A DNA stretch of 64,000 bases from Nostoc sp. FACHB-152 (GCF_014697475.1 NZ_JACJRV010000003.1:62001-126000); one strand, 5' to 3'; shown: positions 19,841 to 29,261, counted from the stretch's first letter. The notes: generated by a model from the sequence alone, not told the origin. Translations and numbers: made by a program.

Positions 19841-19871
19841 TGTAGAGACGTTGCAATGCAGCGTCTCTACA
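19841..19871. terminator. TGTAGAGACG/CGTCTCTACA palindrome between convergent genes
   Basis: A 10-bp perfect stem with an 11-base loop between the ends of ahcY (plus) and the cNMP-binding gene (minus). Probably a bidirectional terminator; the stem TGTAGAGACG resembles a palindrome I remember as dispersed in Nostoc genomes. Confidence 0.65.
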
Positions 19872-19886
19872 ATTATTTTGGTTAGA

Positions 19887-20258
19887 TTAAACTATCAGGT
19901 GTTGCAAGCGAGACAGACGCTCTGAATACTTTTTGATGACATTCAATGCAAACATAGGTGTTTCTTGCACAGCGAAGAGAAACCTTTTTTCATCAAGGTA
20001 AGCAAGTTTGCACTCTGTTTTGGCGATCGCAGTATATGTGCGATTTTTGATGCCTATAAGCACTCCTGTACCAAAAATATCACCAGATGTAATTGTCTCT
20101 ACGACTTTACCATTAACTAATATGTCTACTTCCCCCTCGACAATGCCAAACATAACATCGCCAGGCTGTCCTTCCTCAAAGATGACCTGTCCTGCTGAAT
20201 ATGCTTGAGGGTCGGGTTGTTTTTGGAAGATACTGACTGTAACTACCGGACTTAACAT
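19887..20258 (-). CDS. Single-domain cyclic-nucleotide-binding protein
   Basis: 123 aa consisting of a Crp/PKA-type cNMP-binding beta-barrel only: QVIFEEGQPGDVMFGIVEGEVDI, SGDIFGTGVLIG, RTYTAIAKTECKLAYLDEKRFLF. There is no DNA-binding or effector domain. The phosphate-binding-cassette position reads FGTGVLIGIKNRTYTAIA, which lacks the canonical FGE(L/I)AL..R(A/S)A sequence, so nucleotide binding is doubtful. A stand-alone ligand-binding or scaffold protein is the likely role. Confidence 0.82.
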   Translation of the reverse strand: MLSPVVTVSIFQKQPDPQAYSAGQVIFEEGQPGDVMFGIVEGEVDILVNGKVVETITSGDIFGTGVLIGIKNRTYTAIAKTECKLAYLDEKRFLFAVQETPMFALNVIKKYSERLSRLQHLIV

Positions 20259-20658
20259 TAGAGTAATACCAAATTCCTTTGCTTTAAAAATATTTGGCTA
20301 AGTAATACAATTACTGAGTCAAGTATACTACCTTCTGTTGATTAACCTGCAATCGTAGTTGACAGCTAGCTATGATTAGCAAAAATTGATTTTTATTAAT
20401 TATCTAGATATATCGCTTCTTTTATAGATAAAATTCAGATTAAATAATATTCATCTCAAAGGTTTGTTTAGTTTTGTATCTTATTTAATTAAGATTTTTA
20501 TATTTTTTTTGGATGCTTTTGTCTGATGTACATTTGTCATAATTCATGAGTTATTAATTATTTATATTCACCAAAATCAGATGATTAATGACGGATGAAA
20601 TCATCACCACAATATAGCTAAAATCTATGTGTAGTTATGATAGGAGATAGAGGTTGTT
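20259..20658. other. AT-rich divergent intergenic region, no gene seen
   Basis: 400 bp between divergent genes; presumably both promoters. No repeat, hairpin or ORF stands out. Confidence 0.5.
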
Positions 20659-20922
20659 ATGCGACGCATTATTGAAGTTATATTATTAGTTTTTTGCGCC
20701 ATGACTTTGATTCTGCTGGGAACACTATCAGCGATCGCATCACTTTTTACAAAATTTGGAAAACAGCAACAAAGACGTAAACATAAAAATTATCTGGCAG
20801 AAATTGACAGTTTATTTAAGGTGCGATCGCCTGATTTTCAAGATGCAGTAAATTTAAGTGAAGATGAGGATAAATATATTTATATTTTTGGATATAGAGA
20901 ATGGTATAATTATAATATGTAA
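20659..20922 (+). CDS. Small membrane protein, unknown function
   Basis: 87 aa. One N-terminal transmembrane helix (about residues 5-30, EVILLVFCAMTLILLGTLSAIA) followed by a basic stretch (GKQQQRRKHKNY) and an acidic and aromatic C-terminus. Upstream there is an AGGAGATAGAGG purine run before the ATG. No family recognised. Two HIP1 octamers lie within the frame. Coding is plausible but not certain. Confidence 0.45.
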   Translation: MRRIIEVILLVFCAMTLILLGTLSAIASLFTKFGKQQQRRKHKNYLAEIDSLFKVRSPDFQDAVNLSEDEDKYIYIFGYREWYNYNM

Positions 20923-21258
20923 TTAAAAATGCAATAAATTTTCTACCAAGATTACATCTGAAAAATTAGGGATGAGTAGATAAAATAAATTTCAAACGTA
21001 AGACTTAGATATAAGCTACAGAAGTTTCAAAGCTAAATACTAGCGATCGCCTTCGCATTCAAACGCTCTGTATCTAGGAAGAATTCTACTGCTCATTGCC
21101 CAAAACACCATTAGACCTGTTCGCAAAGCATTTCGTTGGCGTTGTAATATAGCCTCAGATGTAGTGTACATTTCATAATCTGGAAACTAAGCTTAACTCT
21201 CAAAAATATTACACAGAACTGTACTACTCTTGCATAGCCAAGTCATTGAGTAGTTAAT
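20923..21258. other. Intergenic region before the restriction gene
   Basis: 336 bp with one HIP1 octamer near 21042; no ORF or hairpin recognised. It presumably holds the promoter of the restriction endonuclease gene. Confidence 0.5.
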
Positions 21259-21852
21259 ATGAAAATTGTTCAAGAGGTTTCTTTGATCAGTGTTGGTAGT
21301 TTTGAAGAATCAAATGATTGGTCTATAATTCGGGCTGAAATTCGAGATGCTATTTCTTTAATCGTTCATCCTCCCGGTGCATCCAGCTTTACAATTAATC
21401 CATCAAAACACGGTAATGGTGTTAAGCCTATTAAAGAAGCTTGCATGATTGCATTGAGAGATAGATTTGCATGGAAATTGGAAACTCAGATTAACTATGC
21501 AACTAGATCACCAGGAAAGGTTGATGCAACGAAAGTCATTGATAACTATCTTTTTGCTCTTGAGTGGGAAACAGGCAATATCTCCTCAAGTCATCGCGCA
21601 ATCAATAAAATGATTCTTGGGTTGCTACGTGGTGTTTTTCTAGGTGCTGCCTTGGTACTTCCAAGTAGGAAACTTTACCCTTATCTAACCGATCGCATTG
21701 GTAATTATGAAGAGCTAGAACCTTATTTTGATGTTTGGCGAGCAGTTAGAATTGAAGAGGGTTTTTTCGCAATTTTCGTAATTGAACACGACCAACTAGA
21801 TAGCAGTGTACCAAAGATTACTAAAGGAACAGATGGTCGTGCGTTAATCTGA
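21259..21852 (+). CDS. BamHI-family type II restriction endonuclease
   Basis: 197 aa. Closely resembles BamHI as I remember it: FTINPSKHGNGVKPIKEAC, EWETGNISSSHRAINKMILGL, YLTDRIGNYEELEPYF and VPKITKGTDG align with FTINNTEKNCNGVVPIKELC, EFETGNISSAHRSMNKLLLGL, YLTDRVTNFEELEPYF and VPLIPKGSDG. The BamHI catalytic acids Asp94, Glu111 and Glu113 correspond to Asp89, Glu102 and Glu104, so it should be active. The C-terminal tail after KGTDG is shorter than in BamHI. The expected target is GGATCC (inferred from the family). The gene ends 3 bp from the end of the methyltransferase gene on the other strand. Confidence 0.9.
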   Translation: MKIVQEVSLISVGSFEESNDWSIIRAEIRDAISLIVHPPGASSFTINPSKHGNGVKPIKEACMIALRDRFAWKLETQINYATRSPGKVDATKVIDNYLFALEWETGNISSSHRAINKMILGLLRGVFLGAALVLPSRKLYPYLTDRIGNYEELEPYFDVWRAVRIEEGFFAIFVIEHDQLDSSVPKITKGTDGRALI

Positions 21853-21855
21853 ACG

Positions 21856-22842
21856 CTATGTAGAAAAAGGAATTGACAGTTGTGACGCATTGTTTTTTTG
21901 TTGCTTCGGTTTTTTGCTTCCCCTTGCTGATTCCCATTGCTCAATAACTCCATTAGCTAGATTAATCAATCTTTCTACTGCTGGTTCTGTGTCCCCAATT
22001 TCTGAACCAATCCAGTAACGGTGTAGTTTTTCGGCTGCATAGAATGTAGTCCCAGAACCCCCAAATGGATCGACCACAATTTGACCTGGATTCGATGCCA
22101 TTGCAATAATCCGTTCTAACATAATGGGAGCAAGTTCATTTGGCACGCGTTTTTTGTGCCGACGATGCCGAACTGGTGGGATATCAGTCCACATTTCTTC
22201 TGCTAATGTCCATAAAACTTCAGTAGAATCAGCTTTGGTTGTATCTTCCCAAACATCTTCTGGTGCGTCCCAGACATCCATTAAATTAATACCTTTTTCA
22301 TTCAGCTTCTTTCGATGTCCACCATAGTCACGAATTTCTCCACCACAGTGCCGACAAACTTGAATAGGTGTATAAACTTTGTTAAAAACTGCTGGCTCCC
22401 CTTTTGTGTAATAAATTAGACCATAGTGAGCAGGAGACATCCTTTTACCTCTAGGAAAAGCCTTCGGCATTCTACAAGCAATCCAATGGCGAAACCACAT
22501 CCCCCGACGATTGAGGTAAGCACCATACTCCATGCACCATCTAGGCAGGTTGAAGACAAACAAACTTCCACCAGGTTTCAGCACGCGAACACACTCATTT
22601 AGCCACTGTTGCGACCAGTCTAAATACTTATCTACCTCCATGCGATCGCTCACACCTTCACCATATTCTTTACCAAGATTAAAGGGTGGATCAGCAAATA
22701 CAAGCTCTACAGACTCATCAGGCAAAGCTGACAGCAGTTTCAGACAGTCTCCTTGATAGAGTATGCCATGCTGACTCATGTAAACCTGTTGCAGTCCTTG
22801 TTGAGTAGCAACATCAGGTGTGATTACTTGAAACGGAAGCAT
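21856..22842 (-). CDS. Site-specific DNA methyltransferase, partner of the BamHI-like enzyme
   Basis: 328 aa, beta-class amino-methyltransferase: the catalytic motif DPPFN (51-55) comes before the SAM-binding motif DPFGGSGTT (258-266). It modifies a base amino group (N6-adenine or N4-cytosine; DPPF does not decide). A Cys/His pair CRHCGG with a later His (about 163-176) could bind zinc. Convergent, tail-to-tail with the endonuclease gene, so it should protect the same site, probably GGATCC. No separate controller (C) protein gene was found nearby. Confidence 0.9.
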   Translation of the reverse strand: MLPFQVITPDVATQQGLQQVYMSQHGILYQGDCLKLLSALPDESVELVFADPPFNLGKEYGEGVSDRMEVDKYLDWSQQWLNECVRVLKPGGSLFVFNLPRWCMEYGAYLNRRGMWFRHWIACRMPKAFPRGKRMSPAHYGLIYYTKGEPAVFNKVYTPIQVCRHCGGEIRDYGGHRKKLNEKGINLMDVWDAPEDVWEDTTKADSTEVLWTLAEEMWTDIPPVRHRRHKKRVPNELAPIMLERIIAMASNPGQIVVDPFGGSGTTFYAAEKLHRYWIGSEIGDTEPAVERLINLANGVIEQWESARGSKKPKQQKNNASQLSIPFST

Positions 22843-23120
22843 TCATTTTGCCTTGAGTACATAGGTTTCCACATTGCACCCTTAAAGGTAACTCAAATTC
22901 TGTAGAGAGGTAAACTGCGATCGTGCAACGTTACAGGCTGTCCATCCTCGCTTGTATGATATCGAGGGTAGAGGGCGTATATATAATTATGGCAAAGTGT
23001 GAACTAAAGAAAGTTTAGCTGATCTATTCAATATTGATTACGTGATGACGTGTCTTACAAACTACTGATATAACTAAGTAAGCTTGGAAGTAAGCACAAG
23101 TGTACTATCAGTTTTAACCT

Positions 23121-25808
23121 ATGTATCTTAAAACAGTCTTCATTCGCTTTTATAAATCATTCAACGATGACTTCCTCAGAAAAAATGATCACAGGGTCAA
23201 ACCTAAACCTTGGGAAAAAATAGATGATGCTTTTTACCCATATATTGAAGTTCCAATTCATCCAAAAATCACAACAATTGTTGGTGCAAATGAATCTGGA
23301 AAATCTCACTTATTAAGTGCTATCGAAAAAGCTATATCAGGGAAAAATATAGAACGCAGTGATTTTTGTCGCTATTCTCATTTTTTTACAGTTAAACAAA
23401 ATGAATTAAAATACCCCAATTTTGGAACTGAATGGGCTGGACTCACTCAGACCGAAGAGGTTAGCTTAAGAAAAATTCTTGAAATTCCTGATAACATAAT
23501 TTTTGAGAGATTTTTTGTATTCCGCAACAATATCAATAGTTTAACAGTATATCTACCGGAAAAAGGAGATTACAGACCATACAAGATAGGAACAAAACAA
23601 GCGAGCGAGTTGCAGGGCTTACTTCCAGAAATACTCAGAATTGAATCTGAGGTTGCGCTTCCATCTAGTGTTCCTATAAAAAAACTAGTTCACTTAGGTG
23701 AAGAGAAGTACATCGATAGCAGAAAATTTGAACTTCTGGATCGGGAACAACGAAGTAGAATCGTAGACGCACTTGATAACTTTAGTGATAACCCAGAATT
23801 AGTTACTAGAATTCGTCTGCTCTGGGGTGAAGACAAGGCCGTAGTTGATCCAGTAGCTATTGAAACAATCAAGTCAATTATTTCGGCACTGGATGAAGTA
23901 GGTTTTAGTTCTAAGGAAAAAGAAAGAAGAGAGAAACAATTTAATTTAGCTTATAAATTAATTTGCAAGATAGCCCAAGTGGATACTAATGCGTTGCTAG
24001 ATTTAGCTAAGGCAATTAAAAATGGGATGCAAGGGTACGCAAATGGAATCATCGATAATATTAATAGACAATTATCTATTAATTTAAACTTCCCAAACTA
24101 TTGGGTTCAAGACCGCAACTTCTCCTTAAAAGTTATGGCAAGAGACTATGATTTAGTTTTTACCATAACTGATAGAACTGGAACTGAATATTCATTTAAT
24201 GAGAGAAGCCAAGGATTACGATACTTTCTCAGCTATTACATTCAATACCGCTCTCATGAACCTCATACAAGTAAAACAGAAATATTGTTAATGGATGAAC
24301 CAGATGCTTACTTATCCAGTCAAGCACAACAAGACTTACTTAAAGTTTTTGATCTGTTTGCCAGTCCCGAACCAGGTTCGCATTTAATTTATCCAATCCA
24401 AGTAGTTTATGTAACACACTCTCCTTTTTTAATTGATAAAAATCATGGTGAGCGTATTCGAGTATTACAGAAGGGCAATGAGGATGAAGGAACAAGAGTA
24501 GTTAAAGATGCAGCTAAAAATCATTATGAACCTCTGCGGTCTTCGATTGGTGCTTATGTTGGCGAAACCGCCTTCATCGGCAATTGTAACTTAATGGTTG
24601 AAGGCATTTCTGACCAAATTCTTATTGCAGGAGCTACAACATATCTCAGATCAAATAACACTCCTAATTTAGAAACTTTAGATCTCAATCAAATCACTAT
24701 TGTTCCCTCTGGTTCAGCATCACATATTCCATATTTAGTCTATCTAGCTCGTGGACGGGATATTGAGCAACCAGCTGTAATCGTTTTATTGGATAGTGAT
24801 AATAGTGGTAATGATGCTAAAAGGCAATTATTAGGGAAAGGTGGCCAGCATAGAAGACCCTTACTTAAAGAGCAATTTATACTTCAGCTTGATGCTTTGA
24901 AAGAAGAATTCTGTTTAGTTGCTAATAATATTACACCGAAAATTGAGATAGAAGATATTATTCCATTACAAATATGCATACAAGCCACAAAGTTGTATTT
25001 GCAAGAGTTTCTCCAAGTAGAGCAAACAGAAATTGATTTTTTAAATGAAGACTTAGTTTTAAGAAATATCGATAACAAAACTATACTTGATGCTATACAA
25101 GCAAGTCTGTTAGAGTTTCCCGACAAAAATTTACAAATTAATAAGGTTGGTTTTGCTCGGAATGTTATTCAAGTAGTTAATAACTGGACACGACAAAGAA
25201 ATTCTTTGGATGAGCATCAATATAAAGCACTTCAAAGTTTTGAAAATAACTTTAAAGTTCTGTTTAAAAAATTGAATCTTATGCAGCGCCGTGCCCAGCA
25301 GAGGTTAACAGATGAAAGACTATCTCAAAAAATAGAGCGTTTAAAGAAAAATTTCTTTGCACTTCATTCTATTGCTGCAAGACGTGAAGATGGTGTCATT
25401 CTTCTTGATGATATTGAAGGGATTTTGGATATCAATACAGACAATGAAGCGATTAAAGAAATTGAAGCCATTAAGAGCGCAATTCAAAACTTGCGTCGTG
25501 ATTACAAGTTGGATATTGACATGAGTAAGATGATTCATGACTACACTGGATTTCAGTTAGGCTTAGAGAGAATTAAATACGCAGGACTTTTAGCTAGCCA
25601 AGAAGAAATTGATGATGAGATTCAAGCAGATAATTTAACTAGTTCCGAAAAAGTTTCTGAAGATACACAGGTAGATAAGTTGGGTGTCAATAGGCAAACA
25701 CAAGTTAATAATGAGCAAGTATCAATTACCTCTGAGTTAGACACTGCTGAAATTGCTGATATCGCTACAAATTCTGATAAGAAAAGAAAGCCCAACCGAC
25801 GGCAATAA
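23121..25808 (+). CDS. OLD-family ATPase with TOPRIM nuclease domain
   Basis: 895 aa. N-terminal ABC/SMC-like ATPase: Walker A GANESGKS (55-62), signature-like SQGLRYFLSYY, Walker B ILLMDEPDAYLS (about 389-400) and switch His in VTHSPFLID. Then a TOPRIM domain with the Glu in MVEGISDQ (about 494) and DxD in LLDSDNSGND (about 558-560), which are the metal ligands of OLD nucleases. A long helical tail (about 650-895) ends in an acidic, low-complexity stretch. Family knowledge: OLD nucleases occur alone or with a helicase (GajA/GajB, Gabija). No UvrD-like helicase gene follows, so this is a solitary OLD. Beside the restriction-modification pair it suggests a defence island. Confidence 0.9.
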   Translation: MYLKTVFIRFYKSFNDDFLRKNDHRVKPKPWEKIDDAFYPYIEVPIHPKITTIVGANESGKSHLLSAIEKAISGKNIERSDFCRYSHFFTVKQNELKYPNFGTEWAGLTQTEEVSLRKILEIPDNIIFERFFVFRNNINSLTVYLPEKGDYRPYKIGTKQASELQGLLPEILRIESEVALPSSVPIKKLVHLGEEKYIDSRKFELLDREQRSRIVDALDNFSDNPELVTRIRLLWGEDKAVVDPVAIETIKSIISALDEVGFSSKEKERREKQFNLAYKLICKIAQVDTNALLDLAKAIKNGMQGYANGIIDNINRQLSINLNFPNYWVQDRNFSLKVMARDYDLVFTITDRTGTEYSFNERSQGLRYFLSYYIQYRSHEPHTSKTEILLMDEPDAYLSSQAQQDLLKVFDLFASPEPGSHLIYPIQVVYVTHSPFLIDKNHGERIRVLQKGNEDEGTRVVKDAAKNHYEPLRSSIGAYVGETAFIGNCNLMVEGISDQILIAGATTYLRSNNTPNLETLDLNQITIVPSGSASHIPYLVYLARGRDIEQPAVIVLLDSDNSGNDAKRQLLGKGGQHRRPLLKEQFILQLDALKEEFCLVANNITPKIEIEDIIPLQICIQATKLYLQEFLQVEQTEIDFLNEDLVLRNIDNKTILDAIQASLLEFPDKNLQINKVGFARNVIQVVNNWTRQRNSLDEHQYKALQSFENNFKVLFKKLNLMQRRAQQRLTDERLSQKIERLKKNFFALHSIAARREDGVILLDDIEGILDINTDNEAIKEIEAIKSAIQNLRRDYKLDIDMSKMIHDYTGFQLGLERIKYAGLLASQEEIDDEIQADNLTSSEKVSEDTQVDKLGVNRQTQVNNEQVSITSELDTAEIADIATNSDKKRKPNRRQ

Positions 25809-25930
25809 TTAAGAGTTATTGCCAGTAATCATAGCGATTAGATTAAATTGACGATAAAAAAAACCAATATTTCACAGAACTAATCAGGAGTGATCGCCTG
25901 GAAGCATTTTGGCGATAAGGTTAACCAAAT

Positions 25931-26221
25931 TCATTGTTCAAGTCTGCCAATTTCGATATTGGTTGTAAGGTCAAGCTGACAGGCTAACCGTGCATTGAAA
26001 ATGTTGGGTGCTAATGTATTCAGCATTTCCAACTCGTCTAACTCAGGCGGAGGAATTTCACCAATAACCTCAACTAAACAAGTTCCACAAATACCAGTCC
26101 GACAACCAAACAATACAGGCGAATTCTGAATTGTCAGATGCTCAGATAAATTTTCATGGGCTGGTAAAGTAATAGATGGGTAATCACTTCCCGGAAAAGA
26201 AACAGTACATAAATTAGACAT
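25931..26221 (-). CDS. 2Fe-2S ferredoxin (plant-type fold)
   Basis: 96 aa from ATG 26219-26221. Cluster ligands are the CRTGICGTC motif (C-x4-C-x2-C) plus a fourth Cys in ARLACQL. The conserved MSNLCTVSFPGSDYPS start and LTIQNSPVLFGCRTG are typical of [2Fe-2S] electron carriers for oxygenases. A frame extension to ATG 26245 overlaps the preceding gene by 19 bp and is less likely. The gene follows the di-iron protein directly, so it is a good candidate for its electron donor, and possibly for the Rieske enzymes nearby. Confidence 0.88.
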   Translation of the reverse strand: MSNLCTVSFPGSDYPSITLPAHENLSEHLTIQNSPVLFGCRTGICGTCLVEVIGEIPPPELDELEMLNTLAPNIFNARLACQLDLTTNIEIGRLEQ

Positions 26222-26226
26222 AATAT

Positions 26227-27447
26227 TTAAACCAAACTCTTCCATTCCTCTCCGCGCCTCTGCGTCTCTGCGTGAGACATATCCTGTTCAAATCGTCGAA
26301 AAGCATTTCTCTGAGTCTCCAAATACCGAGAAATCGAATTACCACCCATCACTGACATCTCTCGATTTTGCTGCCAAAGGTAATCAAGTTTTTCCACATA
26401 CACTTTATAAGATTGCATTGCTTCCTGATGAGTTGCAAAACTGCGATGTAAGCCTTCAGACTCTTCTGTAAAACAGCGACGCATCATTTCTTTAGCATCA
26501 GTATCGCTCATATTGAAGATAGGCGATCGCAGCACATAATAAATCTTCCTATACAACGCTGGCTCATACCAAAAAATCCCATTAATCGCCGCCGAAAAAT
26601 GAAAATGATCGCGCTGACATCCCACTAATCCTAAATTAGCAACTAATCGCTCAAATCCAGTTGGTTGTGGTAAACAAGTAACAACGTCATGAGATATAAT
26701 TGTTGAACTATTAAAGTGAAAACTTTCATCTAAAAAGTGATAATAAGATATCTTAGCCGGAATCGGAGCAGCTTCAGGATGAGAATGTTTCTGATAATAA
26801 TTACTGAGTTTATGCTGTACTAATTTACCATTTAGTGTCCTAACTCCTCGGACAGTAAAATACTGACAAGCCAAAAAAGTATTATTCGCAGAAATCAACC
26901 CAAAATATTGTAATTGAATCTTTTTCCACCAAGTTTTTAAAGCATTGGTATCTGCATAAACCATCGTTTCGGTAAACGGGCCGCGCATGGGGTAAGTAAA
27001 TATAGGCTCCCCAAACAATGCTTGTTCAACTTGTTTCGCAATTGTACGGAAGGCGTTAATATGCGCCCTTTCTTGAGAAGATTCTAAATCTAAGGTATCG
27101 CAGATTAAGCGAAAATCTTCTTGAGCATAAAGTCCGGCTGCACTAGTTTGATTGAAATATATAGTTGCAATCTCTGCGGAAACGATTTGAGAATAGTATG
27201 CAACCCAGTAAAGCTGATTCAAAATTATCCTTTGGTGTTGGCTAGACTGTTCCCATAAAGGTGTTCCGTAGAGTAGGGAAAATTCTTCTGGATTCCAGTA
27301 TTCATTTTGGCAATATTCATAGCGAAAGTTTGCAGTTGCTTCATCCATTAAAGCAGTATGGTCTTGCTGTTTATTGCGTGTGTGATTAATTTGTAATTTG
27401 CGATAAGTTGTTGGACTATCTGAGAGTTGTTGAATAGTATTTTGCAT
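26227..27447 (-). CDS. AurF-like di-iron ferritin-fold oxygenase
   Basis: 406 aa. Two ExxH motifs, ERAH (Glu126, His129) and ESFH (Glu241, His244), with Glu92 in VSAEIATIYF and later His residues (His281 region) fit a carboxylate-bridged di-iron site as in the AurF/p-aminobenzoate N-oxygenase group; the match is by motif and size only. The last 15 residues (HAETQRRGEEWKSLV) come from a dispersed CTCTGCG-type repeat, so the original C-terminus was probably shorter. It is followed at once by the ferredoxin gene. Function and substrate unknown; N- or C-oxygenation of an amine or fatty chain is an inference. Confidence 0.65.
   Translation of the reverse strand: MQNTIQQLSDSPTTYRKLQINHTRNKQQDHTALMDEATANFRYEYCQNEYWNPEEFSLLYGTPLWEQSSQHQRIILNQLYWVAYYSQIVSAEIATIYFNQTSAAGLYAQEDFRLICDTLDLESSQERAHINAFRTIAKQVEQALFGEPIFTYPMRGPFTETMVYADTNALKTWWKKIQLQYFGLISANNTFLACQYFTVRGVRTLNGKLVQHKLSNYYQKHSHPEAAPIPAKISYYHFLDESFHFNSSTIISHDVVTCLPQPTGFERLVANLGLVGCQRDHFHFSAAINGIFWYEPALYRKIYYVLRSPIFNMSDTDAKEMMRRCFTEESEGLHRSFATHQEAMQSYKVYVEKLDYLWQQNREMSVMGGNSISRYLETQRNAFRRFEQDMSHAETQRRGEEWKSLV
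26236..26276. repeat. Dispersed CTCTGCG-type repeat inside the di-iron gene
   Basis: CTCCGCGCCTCTGCGTCT is the complement of the repeated GACGCAGAGGCGCGGAG theme that also occurs near 33918, 47798 and 61310. It supplies the 3' end of the 26227-27447 reading frame. Confidence 0.6.
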
Positions 27448-27529
27448 AAAAAATCTCTATATTTTTGTCAATGATGCAAGATGTAAACTAGAAAATAAGC
27501 AAAAGTCAGAAAACTTAATTAAAATCGCT

Positions 27530-28270
27530 ATGAGTCTTTTTTGTTTAGTTCACGGTGCATTCCAAGGTGCTTGGTGTTGGGATTTATTAATTCCTCACTT
27601 AGAAGCGCAAGGTCATAAAACAGTCGCAATGGATTTGCCAATTGCAGATGCATCGGCAAGTTTATCGCAATTTGCTGATGTCGTCCTTCAAGCGTTGCCA
27701 AAAACTGATGATGATATTGTGCTGGTTGGTCATTCAATGGCTGGTACTGTTATTCCTCTGGTTGCAGAAGCTCATAAAGTACGCCAATTGGTATTCTTGA
27801 CTGCGCTGATTCCATACCCAGGAATTAGTACAATTAATCAATTTTCTCATAATCTTGATGCTGATAGTCTTGCCTCATTAAATTACGAACCCAAAGAGTT
27901 AAATCAACTGCAACAATTTCATGATGAACCTGATATGTTTAATCCTGTTTCTGTTGGTAGAGACTTTTCAGATGAAGCAGTATTAATTGAACTGTTTTAT
28001 CATGATTGTCAACCGGATGTAATGCGCTGGGCGTTGTCAAAAAGTCGATCGCAACAAGCAATGGCATATATTTATGAGACAAATCCTTTAAAATCTTTAC
28101 CAAATTTAGACTATAAATATATTCTTTGTAATGATGACCGAATAATTTCTCCTGCATGGTCACGCTATACCGCACGTAAACGCTTGGGAGTTGATGCGAT
28201 TGAATTGCCTGGAGGACATTGCCCACACTTGTCTCGTCCTGCTCAACTTGCCTCCGTATTAACTAATTAA
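27530..28270 (+). CDS. Alpha/beta hydrolase, esterase/hydroxynitrile-lyase type
   Basis: 246 aa. Ser nucleophile in GHSMAG, Asp in NDDRIISP and His in GGHCPHLSRP form the triad. The N-terminal oxyanion block LVHGAFQGAWCW is typical of the methylesterase/hydroxynitrile-lyase group, which splits small esters or cyanohydrins. It is divergent from the AurF-like gene (82 bp between starts) and overlaps the end of the other di-iron gene by four bases. The substrate is unknown; release or trimming of an acyl product is possible. Confidence 0.85.
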   Translation: MSLFCLVHGAFQGAWCWDLLIPHLEAQGHKTVAMDLPIADASASLSQFADVVLQALPKTDDDIVLVGHSMAGTVIPLVAEAHKVRQLVFLTALIPYPGISTINQFSHNLDADSLASLNYEPKELNQLQQFHDEPDMFNPVSVGRDFSDEAVLIELFYHDCQPDVMRWALSKSRSQQAMAYIYETNPLKSLPNLDYKYILCNDDRIISPAWSRYTARKRLGVDAIELPGGHCPHLSRPAQLASVLTN

Positions 28271-29181
28271 AACACACATTGATAAGCAGGAAGTGGTTCA
28301 AAAGCACCTCGTTCATCTAAGGCTTGAACGATCGCATCCGCAGACGCACCACGCATGAGCGATCGCAATATTTGTAATCGGGTTCCACTGTGGATTTGGG
28401 TATCTAATTCTTCGAGGATTTGGATTTTTTGCGATCGCGTCAAATCTCCTTTCACTTTTTCAATGGCGGCTAACACGTTTTGCGGCCCCACCTGTACCAT
28501 AAATAGAAACTGTGCCAATACATCCATGATTATTGCTTGACTATCAGCTGAAACTGACATTTGGTTAAATAATGTAGTTCCCGTACCATGATGACGAGAT
28601 TCTGCTTGCAAAAAACTAGTGAAAAGTTCTGCCAAAATTGGATGATGACACTCTTTCGCCAAGCGGCGGTAATGGCTTAAACCCCATCCTTCTAAAACAA
28701 CCTGAAGCACAAATAACAGTACTGTTTTGTCTGCACTTTCAACTACTTCTGCTAATAAATTCAAAAATGGATCGTTGCTGTTAGTTGATTCGATTTCTGG
28801 TAAAAAATGAATAATTTGGCTGAGGTGAGTGGCTTCATCAGCCGTAAATAGTCCGTAAAGCATTCGCTCTTCTACAGTTTCGGCTAACAATACCATTTTT
28901 GCCATATAACCAACACCTGCTTTTTCAATGAAATAGGATTCTGCTAACAGGCTGCGATTTGTCAACCCAAGTATGGCAGATTGTTCGGCTAAACTTGCTT
29001 GTTGAAAAATTTGGACTCTATGCAGATTAAAAAATTCAGCATCCCAATAATCTAATTGTTGTGAAGATTTATCACCTTGATTTGGCAATGCAGCTTTAAG
29101 TATGCGTTGCAATCGGTCGTTAGGATTTAGATGTGGTAAGTCGATTCCGGCAATTTTATATGACAAATCAATGTTTTTCAT
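28267..29181 (-). CDS. Second di-iron ferritin-like protein
   Basis: 304 aa from ATG 29179-29181; a TTG two codons upstream is less likely. Two ExxH motifs, EATH (about Glu116, His119) and ESRH (about Glu194, His197), and Glu86 in FIEKAG fit a ferritin-fold di-iron site. The order helix-ExxH-helix-ExxH resembles fatty-acid or amine oxygenases, but no named family is certain. It shares no obvious sequence with the AurF-like protein 800 bp away. It overlaps the alpha/beta hydrolase gene by four bases, tail to tail. Confidence 0.6.
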   Translation of the reverse strand: MKNIDLSYKIAGIDLPHLNPNDRLQRILKAALPNQGDKSSQQLDYWDAEFFNLHRVQIFQQASLAEQSAILGLTNRSLLAESYFIEKAGVGYMAKMVLLAETVEERMLYGLFTADEATHLSQIIHFLPEIESTNSNDPFLNLLAEVVESADKTVLLFVLQVVLEGWGLSHYRRLAKECHHPILAELFTSFLQAESRHHGTGTTLFNQMSVSADSQAIIMDVLAQFLFMVQVGPQNVLAAIEKVKGDLTRSQKIQILEELDTQIHSGTRLQILRSLMRGASADAIVQALDERGAFEPLPAYQCVF

Positions 29182-29261
29182 GTTCAAATAAAGATGTTGT
29201 TAAAACAACTTTTCAAGTTAGTAACTCATTACTCTATCTTGAAATTAAGGAGATGAGTTGA

